Origin: a virus
Direction: 5' to 3' (one strand)
DNA: 31,333 bases
IMG/VR virus record: IMGVR_UViG_3300031839_000799
Span: 1 to 31,333 of that record
Positions 25,500 through 30,921 of this stretch are shown here, in pieces; position 1 is the stretch's first letter, and each line of letters opens with the position of its first letter. The position numbers and the translations under genes were made by a program. The notes below the pieces were generated by a model. It worked only from the letters and a program-made list of their open reading frames with translations, was not told where the DNA came from and made no database searches.

Positions 25500-25745
25500 A
25501 TGGCAGAAAGACAATTTAGAATAACAAAGAGAGATGGCGAGATGTACAATGCAGAAGTCACCGATAGTTACGGTACTAAACACCAAAACTGGTTTGATAC
25601 CGCGGCTGAAGCAAATGACTGGATATACTTCATATGGGAACAGGAAGACTGGTTTGCTAATGTAAACAACGAAGAATTACTTGCAAATGCTATACACGAC
25701 TGCCGCCAGATCGACGAGCGTAGCCACATAAAAGCGATAATGTAA
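25500..25745 (+). CDS. Small hypothetical protein
   Basis: This 81-residue protein is acidic and aromatic-rich. FRITKRDGEMYNAEVTDSYG gives beta strands, NDWIYFIWEQEDWFANVN has five aromatic residues, and a helical end DERSHIKAIM follows. The pattern resembles small host-interaction proteins but no family was recognised. The stop codon overlaps the next short frame (TAATG), indicating coupling. Confidence 0.6.
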   Translation: MAERQFRITKRDGEMYNAEVTDSYGTKHQNWFDTAAEANDWIYFIWEQEDWFANVNNEELLANAIHDCRQIDERSHIKAIM

Positions 25746-25816
25746 TGGTAGCGTGGATAATACTCATAATAATAACGGTGCTAATGGGTGCACACTTACT
25801 AAGTGACACAATATAA
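25745..25816 (+). CDS. 23-residue single-pass membrane peptide
   Basis: MVAWIILIIITVLMGAHLLS is one continuous hydrophobic stretch with Trp near the start, and the peptide ends SDTI. The ATG overlaps the preceding stop by one base (TAATG), which supports translation. Its end overlaps the CACA box of promoter copy 5. A tiny membrane peptide could modify the envelope or be an accessory lysis element; only topology is visible. Confidence 0.5.
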   Translation: MVAWIILIIITVLMGAHLLSDTI

Positions 25817-25840
25817 ATACGATTCACCTAAGATAATATA
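25807..25840 (+). promoter_or_regulatory. Phage promoter motif, copy 5, abutting a start codon
   Basis: CACA-ATAT-AAATACG-N10-GATAATATA. The box ends only three bases before the ATG at 25844. With a normal -10 to start-site distance the transcript would begin at or near this ATG, so it would be leaderless. Confidence 0.75.
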
Positions 25841-25843
25841 TGT

Positions 25844-26053
25844 ATGAAATGTAAATGCAACAAACCAATTCCAACAGGTCGACTACGCCTCGGCTTCAAA
25901 GTATGTGTCTCCTGCTCTTCAGTTGAAGCGTATGGTTGTGCACCAGTAATTAACCACAAAACAGGTAATTCTATTCAAATTATGAGTAGTGATGATGCCA
26001 AGCGCATAGCTAAAATGACTCAACGTCGTGGCTATGGCACAATGTTAGGATAA
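25844..26053 (+). CDS. Small Cys-rich zinc-ribbon-like protein
   Basis: This 69-residue protein begins MKCKC, and Cys3, Cys5, Cys21, Cys24 and Cys32 (C-x-C ... C-x2-C) fit a small zinc ribbon. The C-terminal part is basic with a DDAKRIAKMTQRRGYG helix suited to nucleic-acid contact. The start codon lies three bases after promoter copy 5. A downstream ATG (residue 47, MSSDD) is the only other in-frame alternative and would lose the cysteines, so the first start is preferred. Function unknown. Confidence 0.55.
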   Translation: MKCKCNKPIPTGRLRLGFKVCVSCSSVEAYGCAPVINHKTGNSIQIMSSDDAKRIAKMTQRRGYGTMLG

Positions 26054-26064
26054 AAATAAAGAAT

Positions 26065-26241
26065 ATGAGCTATATAACAGTACTAGATTTTGAAGCAGGA
26101 AGAGTGTTTCAATATAAACTTAACTACATAGGTCCAGAGTTGGAGAGTGAGTATTTTGAAGAGTATTTAACTAACAGAGGTCATAATTTGAGTAACTGCG
26201 AGTGGATGCAACACAAGAACCCACGGGTTGTCACAGATTAA
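26065..26241 (+). CDS. Small acidic hypothetical protein
   Basis: The 58-residue frame starts MSYITVLDFEAGRVFQYKLN and has an acidic helical middle (PELESEYFEEYLTN) and a C-terminal CEWMQHKNPRV. It starts 11 bases after the zinc-ribbon gene's stop and ends inside the middle box of promoter copy 6. It is compact and probably folded, but matches no family I know. Confidence 0.55.
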   Translation: MSYITVLDFEAGRVFQYKLNYIGPELESEYFEEYLTNRGHNLSNCEWMQHKNPRVVTD

Positions 26242-26265
26242 ATACGACTAACTAAAGATAATATA
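26232..26265 (+). promoter_or_regulatory. Phage promoter motif, copy 6
   Basis: CACA-GATT-AAATACG-N10-GATAATATA. It is preceded by TGT, so TGTCACA is complete, and it starts within the last codons of the upstream gene. The gap to the ATG at 26290 is 24 bases. Confidence 0.75.
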
Positions 26266-26289
26266 AACGTAATCAATAAATAATATACT

Positions 26290-26466
26290 ATGCAACAAAC
26301 TATCAAACTACTAAAAAACAACAAAATCAAGCTTAACGGCTTAACTTACAAGCCATATCTTATATGCGAATTGCCTGCTAACTTTGGCTGTATCGAGTTC
26401 AAAGAACGTGAAGGTATCAGTGAGTGGTTCAATCACAAAGGTTTAACTTATATCCTAGATAACTAA
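26290..26466 (+). CDS. Small hypothetical protein
   Basis: The 58-residue frame (MQQTIKLLKNNKIKLNGLTY) carries a short basic helix followed by strand-like segments KPYLICELPANFG and GLTYILDN. The stop overlaps the next ATG by one base (TAATG). It is the first gene of the copy 6 unit. Function unknown. Confidence 0.5.
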   Translation: MQQTIKLLKNNKIKLNGLTYKPYLICELPANFGCIEFKEREGISEWFNHKGLTYILDN

Positions 26467-26570
26467 TGAGTCCTTGGGATATGGTGGCTGAACTCGGTAT
26501 ATATACTGAAGAACAGATTGAAGAAATGACATTGGCAGAATGTGCCGAAATATTAACAGCAGAAAACTAA
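26466..26570 (+). CDS. 34-residue acidic peptide
   Basis: The frame MSPWDMVAELGIYTEEQIEE continues to AECAEILTAEN. It is helical and strongly acidic. Translational coupling by TAATG on its left and a three-base gap to the next gene on its right support expression. A small acidic peptide of this kind could be a DNA mimic or protein inhibitor, but nothing in it proves this. Confidence 0.5.
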   Translation: MSPWDMVAELGIYTEEQIEEMTLAECAEILTAEN

Positions 26571-26573
26571 ATT

Positions 26574-26789
26574 ATGAGAAAATTTAATATACAAGACAGA
26601 ATAGTCTTAGACGAAATGATAGATGCTTTCAAAAGAGAGCTAGTCAAAACTCACGTAGCTTACAAGCTAGAAAACAAAAGACCAATAATTACCCAACAAT
26701 ATTGGGAACAGATGATTGATGAGGTTCAAAGCAAGATAGATAGTTTTACTACTAGTAAAGCTCTCGAACAAAGCAACAAGTATAGGTAA
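26574..26789 (+). CDS. Small charged helical protein
   Basis: This 71-residue protein is mostly helical (DRIVLDEMIDAFKRELVK; YWEQMIDEVQSKIDSFTTSK), with a basic start and end. It closes the copy 6 gene set; its stop codon overlaps the first bases of the structured RNA region. The composition is like small coiled-coil regulators. No family recognised. Confidence 0.55.
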   Translation: MRKFNIQDRIVLDEMIDAFKRELVKTHVAYKLENKRPIITQQYWEQMIDEVQSKIDSFTTSKALEQSNKYR

Positions 26790-27027
26790 TTGAGGTTGGG
26801 TGGTAGCAAACTCTAAGGTTCGACTGATTCTGGTCAAGACGAAAGACTCTTATGAGGCTTGGTTCTTATAAAGTAGATCCAGATAAGTGTGAAGGGATAA
26901 GGCAAAACGGCAGGATAAAGCAAAAATAGTGACAACACTGTACAGGCATTAAGTACGTTTGTTCTAGAATACAACTGAATGTGTCTCAGACGTAAACACT
27001 ATAGAACCACACCTGCCCACCTCAATT
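26788..27027 (+). ncRNA. Structured RNA domain U1 (paralogous pair, first copy)
   Basis: This 240-base element is closed by a 9 bp stem AATTGAGGT (26788-26796) with ACCTCAATT (27019-27027). Inside are GGGTGGTAGC (26798-26807), GGCAAAACGG and CAGGATAAAGCAAAAA (26901-26926), and TAGAACCACACCTGCCC (27002-27018). GGCAGG (26909-26914) pairs with CCTGCC (27012-27017). GTGG (26800-26803) could pair with CCAC near 27007-27010, which would cross that stem and make a pseudoknot. No long reading frame is present. U2 repeats the same blocks. A structured RNA is well supported by covariation; its function is unknown. Confidence 0.6.
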
Positions 27028-27048
27028 ATGCTATACACACCACAATAT

Positions 27049-27227
27049 ACGAGGTGAGGGTGGTAGCGCGTGAGATGTGTACGCTTGGAAGTTAGCGCAT
27101 AAATCTGCAAGACAGTAGCCCACTAACTCATATAGCGATCTTACTCACTTGGCAGAACGGCAGGATAAAGCAAAAACCGAAACTCGGCTCACCGAAACTC
27201 GGTAGAACCACACCTGCCCGACCTCGT
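27049..27227 (+). ncRNA. Structured RNA domain U2 (paralogous pair, second copy)
   Basis: This 179-base element is closed by ACGAGGT (27049-27055) with ACCTCGT (27221-27227). It matches U1 in GGGTGGTAGC (27058-27067), the 26-base block at 27151-27176 (one change), and TAGAACCACACCTGCCC (27203-27219, identical). Where U1 has T-A/A-T pairs at the end of its closing stem, U2 has C-G, a compensatory change. The variable middle holds two tandem CCGA-AAC-TCGG hairpins. The intervening sequence differs in length between copies, as expected for RNA, not protein. A T-tract follows the closing stem. Confidence 0.6.
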
Positions 27228-27266
27228 TTTAATAGGGTGCGTGCTTTAAATTAGCCGCCCAACAAC

Positions 27267-27323
27267 TCTCTTATTGGTATTATGATGATACCTTTGACAC
27301 ACCGCAATCATAGTGGTAAGAGA
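27267..27323 (+). ncRNA. Small closed RNA domain E3
   Basis: This 57-base element has closing stem TCTCTTA (27267-27273) with TAAGAGA (27317-27323). It contains a hairpin GGTAT/ATACC with a 7-base loop, and a second hairpin CCGC/GTGG with a 7-base loop directly abutting the 3' closing strand. The outline is that of a reduced tRNA without its D-arm, but the 7-base loops lack T-loop or anticodon signatures. Support is structural only. Confidence 0.35.
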
Positions 27324-27327
27324 TGGA

Positions 27328-27413
27328 TAACTAGGTATGGCATGCGAACTATAAGACGATTATAGTGGTTATGTACTACTGACGAGTATGAGGTTCGATT
27401 CCTCACTAGTTAC
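27328..27413 (+). ncRNA. tRNA-like domain E4 with canonical T-arm
   Basis: This 86-base element has acceptor-like stem TAACTAG (27328-27334) with CTAGTTA (27406-27412). Before it lies a T-arm TGAGG-TTCGATT-CCTCA (27389-27405) that fits the GGTTCGANTCC consensus exactly and joins the 3' strand with no gap. The length equals a long-variable-arm tRNA. However, no normal D-arm is visible and the middle hairpin ACTATAA/TTATAGT has no U33-type anticodon loop, so a functional tRNA is doubtful. A tRNA mimic or decayed tRNA is more likely. Confidence 0.5.
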
Positions 27414-27418
27414 AAATA

Positions 27419-27615
27419 GCCCAAGTACAAGGTGAACAGTAAATCTATGGTAATGTGGGAACACTGCACAGGTGTATGAGGTTTTTAGCCCTCCACCTCA
27501 GTCGTTAACAAAAATAGAGCCTTGCCGCTACAACAACCGAAAAGCGGTTCATTAAGTAACCTGCGAATCGGTAGTAGTACTAGGAAAATAGGTGGTTCGA
27601 ATCCACCCTTGGGCG
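27419..27615 (+). ncRNA. tRNA-like domain E5 with T-arm and long insert
   Basis: This element is about 197 bases. GCCCAAG (27419-27425) pairs with CTTGGGC (27608-27614). The T-arm GGTGG-TTCGAAT-CCACC (27591-27607) directly precedes the 3' strand, again with the GGTTCGANTCC consensus. It is far too long for a tRNA and has no recognisable D or anticodon arm or intron signature. Inside are TGAGGT/ACCTCA and CCGCT/AGCGG hairpins. It follows E4 after five bases and is followed almost at once by promoter copy 7. The pairing of T-arm and acceptor is unlikely by chance in both E4 and E5. Confidence 0.5.
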
Positions 27616-27619
27616 CATG

Positions 27620-27653
27620 CACAAACTAAATACGAATTAGTTTGGATAATATG
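27620..27653 (+). promoter_or_regulatory. Phage promoter motif, copy 7
   Basis: CACA-AACT-AAATACG-N10-GATAATATG. The last base of the -10-like box differs. It starts right after the tRNA-like region and leaves a 26-base gap to the ATG at 27680. It is the last copy in the window, so the downstream genes to the HTH gene and beyond probably form one transcript from it. Confidence 0.75.
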
Positions 27654-27679
27654 AATATAAATAATTAAATTAAATAGAT

Positions 27680-28081
27680 ATGAATGCAAAAGATTTAGAG
27701 CTAAAGATCTCCGGCTTAGAAAAGGCGATCGAAGAAAAAACTGCTGATGCAAGCAGATTTCAAGATGAGTTAAAAATAACCAAACAACAATTAGCAGATG
27801 TTAATAAACCAGAACTAACAGGTTCTCAGTTAGATGACATACAAGAAGCTATTGAAAAAGCTGTAGATACTTTTGACTTTGATGATACTGATAACTATGA
27901 TAAAGAGTTTGAACTTGACTATGATGGTAGAGTACAGCTTGCACACTTTGATTTCACTAATACACAAGATTTAGTTGAAATGATAGTAGAAAAAGTACAC
28001 AAACTGTTTGTTGAAATTGAAGATGAAGAAGATGACAATAGCCAATTAAACACACAAACAGTAGCGGAAAAAATTATATAG
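27680..28081 (+). CDS. Acidic coiled-coil protein
   Basis: This 133-residue protein starts with a long helix with heptad-like spacing (residues 5-48: LELKISGLEKAIEEKTADAS onward). A very acidic region from about residue 60 follows (FDFDDTDNYDKEFELDYD), with a helical tail. The acidic surface would suit a DNA-mimic or chaperone role, but no family is recognised. It is the first gene after promoter copy 7, followed after one base by the next gene. Confidence 0.6.
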   Translation: MNAKDLELKISGLEKAIEEKTADASRFQDELKITKQQLADVNKPELTGSQLDDIQEAIEKAVDTFDFDDTDNYDKEFELDYDGRVQLAHFDFTNTQDLVEMIVEKVHKLFVEIEDEEDDNSQLNTQTVAEKII

Positions 28082-28082
28082 T

Positions 28083-28376
28083 ATGAACAAAGAAAATAAA
28101 AAACTAATGGAAAATATTAAAAAGCATGACAAAGCTAAGCTACCTAAATGGTTTCTTGGTGAGTTGTATGATGAAGGCGCGGTTGTACGTAACAGATTTT
28201 CAGGTGACAGTTGCCAGTTAAACAATGTAGAGTTATCAATGTATGACTTTGTAATGGGCTCAGTACATCTTATAGAGATGGGTAGATACAAAGCTACTGA
28301 CGCTAGACTATTACAAAAAGGTTTAAACTGGTTTAGAAAAAATAATCCTGAAGCATACTATATACTATTAGACTGA
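28083..28376 (+). CDS. Small hypothetical protein
   Basis: This 97-residue protein has a basic helical start (NKENKKLMENIKKHDKAKLP), a strand-rich middle (GAVVRNRFSGDSCQLNN), and a helix with KATDARLLQKGLNWFRKNNP near the end. There is no signal peptide or membrane span. The stop TGA overlaps the ATG of the Gp88-like gene by one base. Its conserved-looking helix is reminiscent of small phage proteins of unknown function. Confidence 0.6.
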   Translation: MNKENKKLMENIKKHDKAKLPKWFLGELYDEGAVVRNRFSGDSCQLNNVELSMYDFVMGSVHLIEMGRYKATDARLLQKGLNWFRKNNPEAYYILLD

Positions 28377-28984
28377 TGAATTTACTTACACAAAACTCAA
28401 AGCTCAAACGCACGTCAAAAGAACTAAACGTAAGAGTGTTTAACTTCGGTATACCTGCATACAAATCTGCATCAGGTAAGCTAACATGCCCAATGGCTCA
28501 AGAGTGTGTTAAGTTCTGCTATGCTAAAAAAGGCGCATACATATGGAGTAATGTACAACCTGCATTCGAAAAGCGTTATCAACTAAGCAAGACTGATAGC
28601 TTTATAAGCAAGATGATGGATGAAATAGATAAGAAAAAGCCTGACTATGTACGTGTACATGACTCTGGCGATTACTATTCTAAAAAATATCTACAAAAGT
28701 GGATTGACATTGCTATCATGAACCCAAAGGTAAAATTTTATAGTTATACTAACTGTGTAGATATGCTTAAAAAAGTAGATCTACCTAATAACTATGACAT
28801 TATATACTCAGACAGCGGTAAGCAAAAGCATTTAATAGATCAAAGCAAAGATCGTCATACTAAAATATTCCACGATCATAATAAGTTGTTGTCTAGTGCG
28901 TACATAGACGCATCTAAGATTGATTTATATGCAACCAAATGGTTTAACAAACATAATATTAACGTAGGATTACTATCACATTAA
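28376..28984 (+). CDS. Gp88-family protein
   Basis: This 202-residue protein resembles mycobacteriophage L5 gp88-type proteins ('gene product 88' family). It has a Cys-rich N-terminal block TCPMAQECVKFCYAKKG with Cys38, Cys44 and Cys48 (C-x5-C-x3-C), then VRVHDSGDYYSKKYLQKWI and YSYTNCVDM strand/turn elements of a barrel-like fold. The three Cys in this spacing recall an iron-sulphur cluster site, and radical-SAM-like ideas exist for the family; neither is shown here. The role is unknown. It overlaps the preceding gene by one base and lies in the copy 7 operon. Confidence 0.7.
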   Translation: MNLLTQNSKLKRTSKELNVRVFNFGIPAYKSASGKLTCPMAQECVKFCYAKKGAYIWSNVQPAFEKRYQLSKTDSFISKMMDEIDKKKPDYVRVHDSGDYYSKKYLQKWIDIAIMNPKVKFYSYTNCVDMLKKVDLPNNYDIIYSDSGKQKHLIDQSKDRHTKIFHDHNKLLSSAYIDASKIDLYATKWFNKHNINVGLLSH

Positions 28985-28997
28985 AACAAATAAAAAT

Positions 28998-29378
28998 ATG
29001 AGTACAAGAGCACAAATTAGATTCGCAACACGCGAAAAAGGTCAATCATTTTCAAAACACCCAAATGCTATACATGCGCAGTTTTACGTGCATAGTGATG
29101 GCTTTCCAGATGGGCTAGGTGTTGATCTTGCAGAGTCTTTAATAGACAATAAAAAAATACCAATGGAAATAGAATCATTAACAGCAAAGCATGGTGATCT
29201 AGAATATATATACTATATATGGCAAGCGCCTGATAAACCAACATACATAAGTGTATTTGACTTGTTTGTATTTGATCAAGAGTGTGACAAGTGTGGCACG
29301 AGACTAGAACATTCAGAAAAATGTATATTTGTTGGCTCTCCACTAGAATTAATTAATAAATTTAAAGACACATACTAA
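28998..29378 (+). CDS. Conserved phage protein with C-terminal CxxC
   Basis: This 126-residue protein starts STRAQIRFATREKGQSFS, a pattern I associate with short phage-conserved proteins, then AQFYVHSDGFPDGLGVDLAE and a Cys pair CDKCG (Cys96, Cys99, with Cys109 nearby) that could bind zinc. It is mostly beta with no signal peptide. It follows the Gp88-like gene after 13 bases and precedes the UVR-like gene by one base. Function unknown. Confidence 0.6.
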   Translation: MSTRAQIRFATREKGQSFSKHPNAIHAQFYVHSDGFPDGLGVDLAESLIDNKKIPMEIESLTAKHGDLEYIYYIWQAPDKPTYISVFDLFVFDQECDKCGTRLEHSEKCIFVGSPLELINKFKDTY

Positions 29379-29379
29379 T

Positions 29380-29721
29380 ATGACTGAAAGCAAAAGAGTA
29401 ACAAACAAACAAATACTAGATAAAATAGATGCTTTAAAAGTAGGTGATGAAGGTCTTAACTTGTTGGCTATCAAGATAGTAAGCCGTATGGTAAAGCTAA
29501 AGTCTATGGAAGACTGGTTTGACCACGTTAATAAAACCGAAATAGCTTGGTCTGTGGCTTATAAAGATCTTGAGTTAACAGAAGAAGAAGATGCTATCGG
29601 TGAAGCTGCAAAGCTAATGACGCTGATGAATCTATTTCAAGACGCAGAAGAGTATGAAAAATGTGCTATAATAAAAGGTAGAATGGCGCAGGTAAATAAA
29701 ATATTAAAAAAAGGAAAATGA
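29380..29721 (+). CDS. Small helical protein with UVR-like motif
   Basis: This 113-residue helical protein has a C-terminal segment LFQDAEEYEKCAIIKGRMAQ that follows the UVR motif pattern of UvrB/UvrC/ClpC adaptors (acidic-helix, E-Y-E-x-A-A/C-I-I/L-K). The N-terminal part is basic (ESKRVTNKQILDKI). UVR motifs mediate protein contacts, so an adaptor role is plausible. Its stop overlaps the next ATG (ATGA). Confidence 0.55.
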   Translation: MTESKRVTNKQILDKIDALKVGDEGLNLLAIKIVSRMVKLKSMEDWFDHVNKTEIAWSVAYKDLELTEEEDAIGEAAKLMTLMNLFQDAEEYEKCAIIKGRMAQVNKILKKGK

Positions 29722-29825
29722 CACGTAATGAACAGCAGTTATACAAGGACATTAGCGAGTTAACTAAAGCGGTACAAAAGCTTGTTAAGTTATTAACTAA
29801 AATAGCAAAAGACCAAAATGACTAG
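29718..29825 (+). CDS. 35-residue coiled-coil peptide
   Basis: The frame MTRNEQQLYKDISELTKAVQ continues KLVKLLTKIAKDQND. It is a single amphipathic helix with leucine-like heptads. It shares four bases with the upstream stop (ATGA) and overlaps denV by eight bases, so coupling is tight. Function unknown. Confidence 0.5.
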   Translation: MTRNEQQLYKDISELTKAVQKLVKLLTKIAKDQND

Positions 29826-30180
29826 AATAAATGTAGGAATACAACCAGAAGAATTAATTAATCAACATTTAATAGCTGAACATAGAGAAATTAAACGTAT
29901 ACCAAATTGTATTGCAAAAGGTAAATATAATATGGAGGGTATACCTGATAAATTTAAATTAGGTACTGGTCATGTTAAGTTCTTCTATAACAAACTGTTA
30001 TATCTTAAAAATAGATATATTAGTTTATATAATGAATGTATTAAACGAGGTTTTAATGTACAGAATTACATAGGCGCATGGGATAATGTACCGCAAGAAT
30101 TAATGAATGATTATAAAGTAAAAGCAAACGATATAATAATAATAAAGAAAAGAATAGATGAGCGAAGACCTAATAAGTAA
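29818..30180 (+). CDS. denV: DenV-like pyrimidine-dimer DNA glycosylase/AP lyase (T4 endonuclease V family)
   Basis: This 120-residue protein would remove UV-induced pyrimidine dimers and nick the resulting site. The N-terminus MTRIN matches T4 DenV, so Thr2 is the catalytic amine after Met removal. AEHREIKR carries Arg23 and the catalytic Glu24 (T4 Glu23), and Arg27 matches T4 Arg26. LGTGHVKFFYNKLLYLKNRY matches [20 protein letters not shown], and NVPQELMNDY matches DIPQEFRGDY. It is 18 residues shorter than T4 DenV and lacks the C-terminal aromatic block (WYKYYG) that helps bind the dimer. It overlaps its upstream neighbour by eight bases. Confidence 0.9.
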   Translation: MTRINVGIQPEELINQHLIAEHREIKRIPNCIAKGKYNMEGIPDKFKLGTGHVKFFYNKLLYLKNRYISLYNECIKRGFNVQNYIGAWDNVPQELMNDYKVKANDIIIIKKRIDERRPNK

Positions 30181-30307
30181 AATAAAAAAATGGAATGATA
30201 TGAAATATGGTAATATTGATTACACTGATAGAACAATAATTATTTTAAAAACATTAAAACCAGAGGGTGTGACAACAGCCTCTAAAGTATATAGAGTAAT
30301 AGGCTAA
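30158..30307 (+). CDS. Small hypothetical protein upstream of the HTH gene
   Basis: The 49-residue frame MSEDLISKIKKWNDMKYGNI starts inside denV (23-base overlap) and ends KPEGVTTASKVYRVIG. The C-terminal third looks like part of a small winged or helical fold. The stop TAA overlaps the ATG of the next gene by one base. The 3' end lies within palindrome copy C. Coupling to both neighbours makes it likely to be real. Confidence 0.5.
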   Translation: MSEDLISKIKKWNDMKYGNIDYTDRTIIILKTLKPEGVTTASKVYRVIG

Positions 30308-30314
30308 TGTCACG
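30268..30314 (+). repeat. Imperfect palindrome, copy C, spanning the HTH gene start
   Basis: A 47-base element runs TGTGACA-N2-AGCCT ... AGGCTAATGTCACG; the last base of the 3' arm differs from copies A and B. It runs from inside the 49-residue gene across the ATG of the HTH gene at 30307. Conservation of arms here, in coding sequence, is notable. Confidence 0.6.
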
Positions 30315-30921
30315 TAACTTAAACTATTTTAATAACAACCGCATCGTCTACAAGCGTAACCCTATAAATGACAAGCCAACACATGAGACTAATCAGTACA
30401 TGTTCTTTGAACAAGGTACTCATGAATGTTATGCGTTGTTTGCTAGTAAAGCTAAGATAACTACGTTTAAGTCTCTTAAATGGCATTTATTAGTATTGTG
30501 GTATTTAAATCCTCAGCTTGATCAAGACTCTTTTATGATTGTAGCAGAGATTATAGCTCACAAGCCTAATGGCTTTACAAGTTTTGCTATACACGCCGAT
30601 TTACTACGTAAAATAGTATATGAAGTTAGCATGTTAGATTTAGACGAGCCACCTAAAAATAAACTACGTAAGGTTATATTTAAGTATGGTAGTGGTTTAA
30701 CTAAAGAAGAGAAGTTGTCTATAGTAGGTGAATTGATCGGCAGAACTAAGCGTATACATGAGGATGATATATACCAGTGTATGCTAGATTTAAATGACTT
30801 AGGTAAAAAGATTACAATAACCCAGTTAGCATTGTATTTAGAGTGTTCTACTAGAACGATACAAAGAAATATAGGTGAAGATCTTAAACGAGAAAAAGAA
30901 TTATTAAACAGAGAACTATGA
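30307..30921 (+). CDS. HTH protein, candidate regulator binding the palindromes
   Basis: This 204-residue protein ends in a good helix-turn-helix, KKITITQLALYLECSTRTIQ and RNIGEDL (about residues 167-193): helix, turn and recognition helix with STRTI as the start of the second helix. The N-terminal two thirds contain aromatic and hydrophobic helices (KWHLLVLWYLNPQLD) suited to dimerisation. A conserved-looking GLTKEEKLSIVGELIGRTKR segment precedes the HTH. Its ATG lies inside palindrome copy C, so it may regulate itself and, through copies A and B, the control region. The binding is a hypothesis. Confidence 0.65.
   Translation: MSRNLNYFNNNRIVYKRNPINDKPTHETNQYMFFEQGTHECYALFASKAKITTFKSLKWHLLVLWYLNPQLDQDSFMIVAEIIAHKPNGFTSFAIHADLLRKIVYEVSMLDLDEPPKNKLRKVIFKYGSGLTKEEKLSIVGELIGRTKRIHEDDIYQCMLDLNDLGKKITITQLALYLECSTRTIQRNIGEDLKREKELLNREL

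Noticed and set aside
27419-27615. tmRNA interpretation of the long T-arm element
   Set aside because: The acceptor stem has no G-U third pair, no degenerate tRNA-Ala features and no tag reading frame ending in ALAA-like residues was seen.
26788-27617. CRISPR array or group I/II intron
   Set aside because: There are no regular repeats and spacers, and no P/Q/R/S core or domain V sequence was found; the repeats are two, with different internal lengths.
27552-27752. 66-residue minus-strand frame across the end of the tRNA-like region
   Set aside because: It overlaps the T-arm, promoter copy 7 and the start of a plus-strand gene; no start context or protein-like pattern.
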